Below, in pieces: positions 1 through 12,040 of a stretch of 64,000 bases of DNA. Position numbers and translations under genes: made by a program. The stretch comes from Hippophae tibetana. Taxonomy: Eukaryota > Streptophyta > Magnoliopsida > Rosales > Elaeagnaceae. The DNA is taken from assembly GCA_037013495.1 (NCBI GenBank), contig JAZDXN010000026.1, positions 2,356,001 through 2,420,000 on the forward strand, given 5' to 3'. The notes beneath the pieces were generated by a model, which saw nothing but the letters and a program-made list of their open reading frames with translations, was not told the DNA's origin and did not search any database. Position 1 is the first letter of the stretch, and the number at the start of each line of letters is the position of its first letter.

Positions 1-3000
1 TTTTGACTCGTGTATAGAAACCACTATTATAATATATCAAATCAATGCTCGTATCAAATTACACAATATGTTTTGGTCCCGACCAGGAAAATCGTTTTTG
101 TACCCAAATTACATCGTTTACATCACTTATGGAGTGTTTAAAATTTTTGACGCACCATTTACATTTTTCTTAGTTCTGGTTTTATTCAATATAGCTATAC
201 AGGAGATAATGGTTCCGACCTAGGGTTGTTTATTTATATTTCCAATAATTCACTTTTCTTCAAAAAAAAATAGGAGAAGTGAAAAAGAAAGAGGATGTCG
301 TTCACATTTTCAAAAACAACAAAACATTTGGTAAATATGAGTTACAACTTTCAACAGAGATATCTTTTGACTCGGGTATCGAAACCACTATTATAATATA
401 TCAAATCGAAGCTCGTATCAAATTACACAATATTTTTTGGTCCCGCCCAAGAAAATCGTTTTTGTACACAAATTACATCGTTTACATCACTTATCGAGTG
501 TTTAAAGTTTTTGACGCACGATTTTCATTTTTCTTACTTCTAGTTTAAATCAATAGAGCTATACAGCAGATAATGGTGCCGACCTAGGGTTGTTTATTTA
601 TATTTCCAATAAGTCTCTTTTCTTCAAAAAAAAAAAATAGGAGAAGAGGAAAAGAAAGAGGATGTCATTCACATTTTCAAAAACAAAAAAAGATTTGGTA
701 AATATAAGTTACAATTTTCAACGGAGATATCTTTTGACTCGGGTATCGAAACCACTATTATAATATATCAAATCGAAGCTCGTATCAAATTACACAATAT
801 GTTTTGGTCCCGACCAGGAAAATCGTTTTTGTACCCAAATTACATCGTTTACATCACTTATCGAGTGTTTAAAGTTTTTGACGCACCATTTTCATTCTTC
901 TTACTTCTGGTTTAATTCAATAGAGCTATACAGGAGATATTGGTGCCGACCTAGGGTTGTTAATTTATATTTCCAATAAGTCTCTTTTCTTCAAAAAAAA
1001 AAAAATAGGAGAAGAGAAGAAGAAAGAGGATGTCGTTCACATTTTCAAAAACAACAAAAGATTTAGTAAATATGAGTTACAACTTTCAACGGAGATATCT
1101 TTTAACTCGGGTATCGAAACCACTATTATAATATATCACATTGAAGCTCATATCAAAATACTCAATATATTTGGTGCCGCTCAAGAAAATCGTTTTTGTA
1201 CACAAATTACATCGTTTACATCACTTACCGAGTGTTTAAAGTTTTTGACGCACCATTTTAATTTTTCTTACCTCTAGTTTAATTCAATAGAGCTATACAG
1301 AAGATATTAGTGCCGACCTACGGTTGTTGATTTATATTTCCAATAAGTCTCTTTTCTTCAAAAAAAAATAGGAGAAGAGAAAAAGAAAGAGGATGTCGTT
1401 CATATTTTCAAAAACAAAAAAAGATTTGGTAAATATAAGTTACAACTTTCAACGGAGATATCTTTTGACTCGGGTATCGAAACCACTATTATAATATATC
1501 AAATTGAAGCTCATATCAAATTACACAATATATTTGTTGCCGCCCAAGAAAATCGTTTTTGTACACAAATTACATCGTTTACATCACTTACCGAGTGTTT
1601 AAAGTTTTTGACGCACCATTTTCATTTTCCTTACTTCTAGTTTAATTCAATAGAGGTATAAAGTAGATATTGGTGCCGACCTAGGGTTGTTAATTTATAT
1701 TTCCAATAAGTCTCTTTTCTTCAAAAAAAATAGGAGAAGAGAAAAAGAAAGAGGATGTCGTTCACATTTTCAAAAACAACAAAACATTTGGTAAATATGA
1801 GTTACACTTTCAACAGAGATATCATTTGACTCGGCTATCGAAACCACTATTATAATATATCAAATCGAAGCTCCTATCAAATTACAAAATATTTTTTGGT
1901 CCCGACTAGGAAAATCGTTTTTGTACCCAAATTACATCTTTTACATCACTTATCGACTGTTTAAAGTTTTTGACGCACCATTTTCATTTTTCTTACTTCT
2001 GGTTTTATTCAATATAGCTATACAGGAGATAATGGTTCCGACCTAGGGTTGTTAATTTATATTTCCAATAAGTCTCTTTTCTTCAAAAAAAAAAAATAGG
2101 AGAAGAGAAGAAGAAAAAGGATGTCGTTCACATTTTTAAAAACAACAAAACATTTGGTAAATATGAGTTACAACTTTCAACAGAGATATCTTTTGACTCG
2201 TGTATAGCAACCACTATTATAATATATCAAATTGAAGCTCGTATCAAATTACACAATATGTTTTGGTCCCGACCAGGAAAATCGTTTTTGTACCCAAATT
2301 ACATCGTTTACATCACTTATGGAGTGTTTAAAGTTTTTGACGCACCATTTACATTTTTCTTACTTCTGGTTTTATTCAATATAGCTATACAGGAGATAAT
2401 GGTTCCGACCTAGGGTTGTTTATTTATATTTCCAATAATTCACTTTTCTTCAAAAAAAAAATAGGAGAAGTGAAAAAGAAAGAGGATGTCGTTCACATTT
2501 TCAAAAACAACAAAACATTTGGTAAATATGAGTTACAACTTTCAACAGAGATATCTTTTGACTCGGGTATCGAAACCACTATTATAATATATCAAATCGA
2601 AGCTCGTATCAAATTACACAATATGTTTTGGTCCCGCCCAATAAAATCGTTTTTGTACACAAATTACATCGTTGACATCACTTATCAAGTGTTTAATATT
2701 TTTGACAAACCATTTTCATTCTTCTTACTTCTGGTTTAATTCAATAGAGCTATACAGGAAATAATGGTTCCGACCTAGGGTTGTTGATTTATATTTCCAA
2801 TAAGTCTCTATTCTTCAAAAAACAATAAGAGAAAAGAAAAAGAAAGAGGATGTCGTTCACATTTTCAAAAACAACAAAACATTTGGTAAATATGAGTTAA
2901 AACTTTAAACGGAGATATCTTTTGACTCGGGTATCCAAACCACTATTATAATATTACAAATTGAAGCTCGTATCAAATTACACAATATTTTTTGGTCCCG

Positions 3001-5280
3001 CCCAAGAAAATCGTTTTTGTACACAAATTACATCGTTTACATCACTTATCGAGTGTTTAAAGTTTTTGACGCACGATTTTCATTTTTCTTACTTCTGGTT
3101 TAAATCAATAGAGCTATACAGAAGATAATGGTGCCAACCTAGGGTTGTTTATTTATATTTCCAATAAGTCTATTTTCTTCAAAAAAAAATAGGAGAAGAG
3201 AAAAAGAAAGAGGATGTCGTTCACATTTTCAAAAACAAAAAAAGATTTGGTAAATATAAGTTACAACTTTCAACAGAGATATCTTTTGACTCGGGTATCG
3301 ACACCATTATTATAATATATCAAATCGAAGCTCGTATCAAATTACACAATATTTTTTGGTCCCGCCCAATAAAATCGTTTTTGTACACAAATTACATCGT
3401 TTACATCACTTATCGAGTGTTTAAGGTTTTTGACGCACCATTTTCATTCTTCTTACTTCTGGTTTAATTCAATAGAGCTATACATGAGATATTGGTGCCG
3501 ACCTAGGGTTGTTGATTTATATTTCCAATAAGTCTCTTTTCTTCAAAAAAAAAATAGGAGAAGAGAAGAAGAAAGAGGATGTCGTTCACATTTTCAAAAA
3601 TAACAAAAGATTTGGTAAATATGAGTTACAACTTTCAACGGAGATATCTTTTAACTCGGGTATCGAAACCACTATTATAATATATCACATTGAAGCTCAT
3701 ATCAAATTACTCAATATATTTGGTGCCGCCCAAGAAAATCGTTTTTGTACACAAATTACATCGTTTACATCACTTACCGAGTGTTTAAAGTTTTTGACGC
3801 ACCATTTTAATTTTTCTTACCTCTAGTTTAATTCAATAGAGCTATACAGAAGATATTAGTGCCGACCTACGGTTGTTGATTTATATTTCCAATAAGTCTC
3901 TTTTCTTCAAAAAAAAATAGGAGAAGAGAAAAAGAAAGAGGATGTCGTTCACATTTTCAAAAACAAAAAAAGATTTGGTAAATATAAGTTACAACTTTCA
4001 ACGGAGATATCTTTTGACTCGGGTATCGAAACCACTATTATAATATATCAAATTCAAGCTCATATCAAATTACACAATATATTTGGTGCCGCCCAAGAAA
4101 ATCGTTTTTGTACACAAATTACATCGTTTGCATCACTTACCGAGTGTTTAAAGTTTTTGACGCACCATTTTCATTTTCCTTACTTCTAGTTTAATTCAAT
4201 AGAGCTATAAAGGAGATATTGGTGCCGACCTAGGGTTGTTAATTTATATTTCCAATAAGTCTCTTTTCTTCAAAAAAAAAATAGGAGAAGAGAAGAAGAA
4301 AAAGGATGTCGTTCACATTTTCAAAAACAACAAAACATTTGGTAAATATGAGTTACAACTTTCAACAGAGATATCTTTTGACTCTGGTATCGAAACCGCT
4401 ATTATAATATATCAAATCGAAGCTCGTATCAAATTACACAATATGTTTTGGTCCCGACCAGGAAAATAGTTTTTGTACCCAAATTACATCGTTTACATCA
4501 CTTATGGAGTGTTTAATGTTTTTGACGCACCATTTACATTTTTCTTACTTCTGGTTTTATTCAATATAGCTATACAGGAGATAATGGTTCCGACCTAGGG
4601 TTGTTTATTTATATTTCCAATAATTCACTTTTCTTCAAAAAAAAATAGGAGAAGTGAAAAAGAAAGAGGATGTCGTTCACATTTTCAAAAACAACAAAAC
4701 ATTTGGCAAATATGAGTTACAACTTTCAACAGAGATATCTTTTGACTCGGGCATCGAAACCACTATTATAATATATCAAATCGAAGCTCGTATCAAATTA
4801 CACAATATGTTTTGGTCCCGACCAGGAAAATCGTTTTTGTACCCAAATTACATCGTTTACATCACTTATCGAGTGTTTAAAGTTTTTGACGCACCATTTT
4901 CATTCTTCTTACTTCTGGTTTAATTCAATAGAGCTATACAGGAGATATTGGTGCCGACCTAGGGTTGTTAATTTATATTTCCAATAAGTCTCTTTTCTTC
5001 AAAAAAAAATAGGAGAAGAGAAGAAGAAAGAGGATGTCGTTCACATTTTCAAAAAGAACAAAAGATTTGGTAAATATGAGTTACAATTTTCAACGGAGAT
5101 ATCTTTTAACTCGGGTATCGAAACCACTATTATAATATATCACATTGAAGCTCATATCAAATTACTCAATATATTTGGTGCCGCTCAAGAAAATCGTTTT
5201 TGTACACATATTACATCGTTTACATCACTTACCGAGTGTTTAAAGTTTTTGACGCACCATTTTAATTTTTCTTACCTCTA

Positions 5281-5310
5281 GTTTAATTCAATAGATTTCC
5301 AATAAGTCTC
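5281..5310 (+). other. Deletion junction removing a monomer boundary (~46 bp)
   Basis: At this point TTTAATTCAATAG runs directly into ATTTCCAATAAG. The stretch that normally lies between them is absent, including GAGCTATACAG, the GCCGACCTA(G/C)GG landmark and the TTGATTTAT start. Flanking landmarks are 681 bp apart (4960 to 5641) instead of about 728. It is the only clear loss of a landmark in the window and explains the 2,134-bp spacing between the marker monomers at 4596 and 6730. Confidence 0.9.
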
Positions 5311-6729
5311 TTTTCTTCAAAAAAAAATAGGAGAAGAGAAAAAGAAAGAGGATGTCGTTCACATTTTCAAAAACAAAAAAAGATTTGGTAAATATAAGTT
5401 ACAACTTTCAACGGAGATATCTTTTGACTCGGGTATCGAAACTACTATTATAATATATCAAATTGAAGCTCATATCAAATTACACAATATATTTGGTGCC
5501 GCCCAAGAAAATCGTTTTTGTACACAAATTACATCGTTTACATCACTTACCGAGTGTTTAAAGTTTTTGACGCACCATTTTCATTTTCCTTACTTCTAGT
5601 TTAATTCAATAGAGCTATAAAGGAGATATTGGTGCCGACCTAGGGTTGTTAATTTATATTTCCAATAAGTCTCTTTTCTTCAAAAAAAATAGGAGAAGAG
5701 AAAAAGAAAGAGGATGTCGTTCACATTTTCAAAAACAATAAAACATTTGGTAAATATGAGTTACACTTTCAACAGAGATATCTTTTGACTCGGGTATCGA
5801 AACCACTATTATAATATATCAAATCGAAGCTCCTATCAAATTACAAAATATTTTTTGGTCCCGACTAGGAAAATCGTTTTTGTACCCAAATTACATCGTT
5901 TACATCACTTATCGACTGTTTAAAGTTTTTGACGCACCATTTTCATTTTTCTTACTTCTGGTTTTATTCAATATAGCTATACAGGAGATAATGGTTCCGA
6001 CCTAGGGTTGCTTATTTATATTTCCAATAAGACACTTTTCTTCAAAAAAAAATAGGAGAAGAGAAAAAGAAAGAGGATGTCGTTCACATTTTCAAAAACA
6101 AAAAAAGATTTGGTAAATATAAGTTACAACTTTCAACGGAGATATCTTTTGACTCGGGTATCGAAACCACTATTATAATATATCAAATTCAAGCTCATAT
6201 CAAATTACACAATATATTTGGTGCCGCCCAAGAAAATCGTTTTTGTACACAAATTACATCGTTTACATCACTTACCGAGTGTTTAAAGTTTTTGACGCAT
6301 CATTTTCATTTTCCTTACTTCTAGTTTAATTCAATAGAGCTATAAAGGAGATATTGGTGCCGACCTAGGGTTGTTAATTTATATTTCCAATAAGTCTCTT
6401 TTCTTCAAAAAAAAATAGGAGAAGAGAAGAAGAAAAAGGATGTCGTTCACATTTTCAAAAACAACAAAACATTTGGTAAATATGAGTTACAACTTTCAAC
6501 AGAGATATCTTTTGACTCGTGTATAGAAACCACTATTATAATATATCAAATCGAAGCTCGTATCAAATTACACAATATGTTTTGGTCCCGACCAGGAAAA
6601 TCGTTTTTGTACCCAAATTACATCGTTTACATCACTTATGGAGTGTTTAAAGTTTTTGACGCACCATTTACATTTTTCTTACTTCTGGTTTTATTCAATA
6701 TAGCTATACAGGAGATAATGGTTCGGACC

Positions 6730-8914
6730 TAGGGTTGTTTATTTATATTTCCAATAATTCACTTTTCTTCAAAAAAAAATAGGAGAAGTGAAAAAGAAAG
6801 AGGATGTCGTTCATATTTTCAAAAACAACAAAACATTTGGTAAATACGAGTTACAACTTTCAACAGAGATATCTTTTGACTCGGGCATCGAAACCACTAT
6901 TATAATATATCAAATCGAAGCTCGTATCAAATTACACAATATGTTTTGGTCCCGACCAGAAAAATCGTTTTTGTACCCAAATTACATCGTTTACATCACT
7001 TATCGAGTGTTTAAAGTTTTTGACGCACCATTTTAATTTTTCTTATTTCTGGTTTAATTCAATAGGGCAATACCGGAGATATTGGTGCCGACCTAGGGTT
7101 GTTGATTTATATTTCCAATAAGTCTCTATTCTTCAAAAAAAAATAAGAGAAGAGAAAAAGAAAGAGGATGTCGTTCACATTTTCAAAAACAACAAAACAT
7201 TTGGTAAATATGAGTTAAAACTTTAAACGGAGATATCTTTTGACTCGGGTATCCAAACCACTATTTTAATATTACAAATTGAAGCTCGTATCAAATTACA
7301 CAATATTTTTTGGTCCCGCCCAAGAAAATCGTTTTTGTACACAAATTACATCGTTTACATCACTTATCGAGTGTTTAAAGTTTTTGACGCACGATTTTCA
7401 TTTTTCTTACTTCTGGTTTAAATCAATAGAGCTATACAGAAGATAATGGTGCCGACCTAGGGTTGTTTATTTATATTTCCAATAAGTCTCTTTTCTTCAA
7501 AAAAAAAAATAGGAGAAGAGAAAAAGAAAGAGGATGTCGTTCGCATTTTCAAAAACAAAAAAAGATTTGGTAAATATAAGTTACAACTTTCAACGGAGAT
7601 ATCTTTTGACTCGGGTATCGAAACCATTATTATAATATATCAAATCGAAGCTCGTATCAAATTACACAATATGTTTTGGTCCCGACCAGGTAAATCGTTT
7701 TTGTACCCAAATTACATCGTTTACATCACTTATCGAGTGTTTAAAGTTTTTGACGCACCATTTTAATTTTTCTTATTTCTGGTTTAATTCAATAGAGCAA
7801 TACAGGAGATATTGGTGCCGACCTAGGGTTGTTGATTTATATTTCCAATAAGTCTCTATTCTTCAAAAAAAAATAAGAGAAGAGAAAAAGAAAGAGGATG
7901 TCGTTCACATTTTCAAAAACAACAAAACATTTGGTAAATATGAGTTAAAACTTTAAACGGAGATATCTTTTGACTCGGTTATCGAAACCACTATTATAAT
8001 ATATCAAATCGAAGCTCGTATCAAATTACACAATATGTTTTGGTCCCCACCCGGAAAATCGTTTTTGTACCCAAATTACATCGTTTATATCACTTATCGA
8101 GTGTTTAAAGTTTTTGACGCACCATTTTCATTCTTCTTACTTCTGGTTTAATTCAATAGAGCTATACAGGAGATATTGGTGCCGACCTAGGGTTGTTAAT
8201 TTATATTTCCAATAAGTGTCTTTTCTTCAAAAAAAAAATAGGAGAAGAGAAGAAGAAAGAGGATGTCGTTCACATTTTCAAAAACAACAAAAGATTTGGT
8301 AAATATGAGTTACAACTTTCAACGGAGATTACTTTTAACTCGGGTATCGAAACCACTATTATAATATATCACATTGAAGCTCATATCAAATTACTCAATA
8401 TATTTGGTGCCGCTCAAGAAAATCGTTTTTGTACACAAATTACATCGTTTACATCACTTACCGAGTGTTTAATGTTTTTGACGCACCATTTTAATTTTTC
8501 TTACCTCTAGTTTAATTCAATAGAGCTATACAGAAGATATTAGTGCCGACCTACGGTTGTTGATTTATATTTCCAATAAGTCTCTTTTCTTCAAAAAAAA
8601 ATAGGAGAAGAGAAAAAGAAAGAGGATGTCGTTCACATTTTCAAAAACAAAAAAACATTTGGTAAATATAAGTTACAACTTTCAACGGAGATATCTTTTG
8701 ACTCGGTTATCGAAACCACTATTATAATATATCAAATTCAAGCTCATATCAAATTACACAATATATTTGGTGCCGCCCAAGAAAATCGTTTTTGTACACA
8801 AATTACATCGTTTGCATCACTTACCGAGTGTTTAAAGTTTTTGACGCACCATTTTCATTTTCCTTACTTCTAGTTTAATTCAATAGAGCTATACAGGAGA
8901 TAATGGTTCGGACC
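6730..8914 (+). repeat. Six-monomer higher-order unit, copy a (2,185 bp)
   Basis: Six monomers (6730, 7094, 7458, 7824, 8188, 8552) recur in the same order in the next 2,185 bp. Shared rare marks include GGTTCGGACC at the left boundary, CAATACCGG in the first monomer, GTCGTTCGCATTTTC and CCAGGTAAATCG in the third, TCCCCACCCGG in the fourth, and AATAAGTGTCTTTTC with GAGATTACTTTT in the fifth. The copies differ by only a few point changes that I noticed, plus A-run length. That indicates recent homogenisation or duplication. Confidence 0.92.
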
Positions 8915-11099
8915 TAGGGTTGTTTATTTATATTTCCAATAATTCACTTTTCTTCAAAAAAAAAATAGGAGAAGTGAAAAAGAAAGAGGATGTCGTTCAC
9001 ATTTTCAAAAACAACAAAACATTTGGTAAATACGAGTTACAACTTTCAACAGAGATATCTTTTGACTCGGGCATCGAAACCACTATTATAATATATCAAA
9101 TCGAAGCTCGTATCAAATTACACAATATGTTTTGGTCCCGACCAGGAAAATCGTTTTTGTACCCAAATTACATTGTTTACATCACTTATCGAGTGTTTAA
9201 AGTTTTTGACGCACCATTTTAATTTTTCTTATTTCTGGTTTAATTCAATAGAGCAATACCGGAGATATTGGTGCCGACCTAGGGTTGTTGATTTATATTT
9301 CCAATAAGTCTCTATTCTTCATAAAAAATAAGAGAAGAGAAAAAGAAAGAGGATGTCGTTCACATTTTCAAAAACAACAAAACATTTGGTAAATATGAGT
9401 TAAAACTTTAAACGGAGATATCTTTTGACTCGGGTATCCAAACCACTATTTTAATATTACAAATTGAAGCTCGTATCAAATTACACAATATTTTTTGGTC
9501 CCGCCCAAGAAAATCGTTTTTGTACACAAATTACATCGTTTACATCACTTATCGAGTGTTTAAAGTTTTTGACGCACGATTTTCATTTTTCTTACTTCTG
9601 GTTTAAATCAATAGAGCTATACAGAAGATAATGGTGCCGACCTAGGGTTGTTTATTTATATTTCCAATAAGTCTCTTTTCTTCAAAAAAAAAAATAGGAG
9701 AAGAGAAAAAGAAAGAGGATGTCGTTCGCATTTTCAAAAACAAAAAAAGATTTGGTAAATATAAGTTACAACTTTCAACGGAGATATCTTTTGACTCGGG
9801 TATCGAAACCATTATTATAATATATCAAATCGAAGCTCGTATCAAATTACACAATATGTTTTGGTCCCGACCAGGTAAATCGTTTTTGTACCCAAATTAC
9901 ATCGTTTACATCACTTATCGAGTGTTTAAAGTTTTTGACGCACCATTTTAATTTTTCTTATTTCTGGTTTAATTCAATAGAGCAATACAGGAGATATTGG
10001 TGCCGACCTAGGGTTGTTGATTTATATTTCCAATAAGTCTCTATTCTTCAAAAAAAAATAAGAGAAGAGAAAAAGAAAGAGGATGTCGTTCACATTTTCA
10101 AAAACAACAAAACATTTGGTAAATATGAGTTAAAACTTTAAACGGAGATATCTTTTGACTCGGTTATCGAAACCACTATTATAATATATCAAATCGAAGC
10201 TCGTATCAAATTACACAATATGTTTTGGTCCCCACCCGGAAAATCGTTTTTGTACCCAAATTACATCGTTTATATCACTTATCGAGTGTTTAAAGTTTTT
10301 GACGCACCATTTTCATTCTTCTTACTTCTGGTTTAATTCAATAGAGCTATACAGGAGATATTGGTGCCGACCTAGGGTTGTTAATTTATATTTCCAATAA
10401 GTGTCTTTTCTTCAAAAAAAAAATAGGAGAAGAGAAGAAGAAAGAGGATGTCGTTCACATTTTCAAAAACAACAAAAGATTTGGTAAATATGAGTTACAA
10501 CTTTCAACGGAGATTACTTTTAACTCGGGTATCGAAACCACTATTATAATATATCACATTGAAGCTCATATCAAATTACTCAATATATTTGGTGCCGCTC
10601 AAGAAAATCGTTTTTGTACACAAATTACATCGTTTACATCACTTACCGAGTGTTTAATGTTTTTGACGCACCATTTTAATTTTTCTTACCTCTAGTTTAA
10701 TTCAATAGAGCTATACAGAAGATATTAGTGCCGACCTACGGTTGTTGATTTATATTTCCAATAAGTCTCTTTTCTTCAAAAAAAAATAGGAGAAGAGAAA
10801 AAGAAAGAGGATGTCGTTCACATTTTCAAAAACAAAAAAACATTTGGTAAATATAAGTTACAACTTTCAACGGAGATATCTTTTGACTCGGGTATCGAAA
10901 CCACTATTATAATATATCAAATTCAAGCTCATATCAAATTACACAATATATTTGGTGCCGCCCAAGAAAATCGTTTTTGTACACAAATTACATCGTTTGC
11001 ATCACTTACCGAGTGTTTAAAGTTTTTGACGCACCATTTTCATTTTCCTTACTTCTAGTTTAATTCAATAGAGCTATACAGGAGATAATGGTTCGGACC
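8915..11099 (+). repeat. Six-monomer higher-order unit, copy b (2,185 bp)
   Basis: This is a near-identical repeat of 6730-8914, with every boundary shifted by about 2,185 bp. It has CTTCATAAAAAATAAG in its second monomer where copy a has an unbroken A run. The same mark appears 2,185 bp further on, in the partial third copy. The marker monomer at 8915 is identical in type to those at 6730 and 11100. Confidence 0.92.
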
Positions 11100-12040
11100 T
11101 AGGGTTGTTTATTTATATTTCCAATAATTCACTTTTCTTCAAAAAAAAAATAGGAGAAGTGAAAAAGAAAGAGGATGTCGTTCACATTTTCAAAAACAAC
11201 AAAACATTTGGTAAATACGAGTTACAACTTTCAACAGAGATATCTTTTGACTCGGGCATCGAAACCACTATTATAATATATCAAATCGAAGCTCGTATCA
11301 AATTACACAATATGTTTTGGTCCCGACCAGGAAAATCGTTTTTGTACCCAAATTACATTGTTTACATCACTTATCGAGTGTTTAAAGTTTTTGACGCACC
11401 ATTTTAATTTTTCTTATTTCTGGTTTAATTCAATAGAGCAATACCGGAGATATTGGTGCCGACCTAGGGTTGTTGATTTATATTTCCAATAAGTCTCTAT
11501 TCTTCATAAAAAATAAGAGAAGAGAAAAAGAAAGAGGATGTCGTTCACATTTTCAAAAACAACAAAACATTTGGTAAATATGAGTTAAAACTTTAAACGG
11601 AGATATCTTTTGACTCGGGTATCCAAACCACTATTATAATATTACAAATTGAAGCTCGTATCAAATTACACAATATTTTTTGGTCCCGCCCCAGAAAATC
11701 GTTTTTGTACACAAATTACATCGTTTACATCACTTATCGAGTGTTTAAAGTTTTTGACGCACGATTTTCATTTTTCTTACTTCTGGTTTAAATCAATAGA
11801 GCTATACAGAAGATAATGGTGCCGACCTAGGGTTGTTTATTTATATTTCCAATAAGTCTCTTTTCTTCAAAAAAAAATAGGAGAAGAGAAAAAGAAAGAG
11901 GATGTCGTTCACATTTTCAAAAACAAAAAAAGATTTGGTAAATATAAGTTACAACTTTCAACGGAGATATCTTTTGACTCGGGTATCGAAACCATTATTA
12001 TAATATATCAAATCGAAGCTCGTATCAAATTACACAATAT
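11100..12040 (+). repeat. Partial third copy of the six-monomer unit
   Basis: The sequence follows copy b closely through the first two monomers (11100, 11465), including CTTCATAAAAAATAAG and CAATACCGG. In the monomer starting at 11828 it departs: it carries GTTTTGATCCCGACCAGGAAAA where copy b has a GGTCCCGACCAGGTAAA form, and the following tail differs. The end given is approximate because the divergence is gradual. Confidence 0.75.

Noticed and set aside
217-230. Telomere-like CCTAGGGTT at each monomer boundary
   Set aside because: It is a single copy per monomer with no TTAGGG or TTTAGGG tandem. It is just part of the monomer.
265-296. A-run plus purine tract as the poly(A) tail of a retroposed element
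   Set aside because: It sits inside every monomer at the same place, with conserved sequence on both sides and no target-site duplications.
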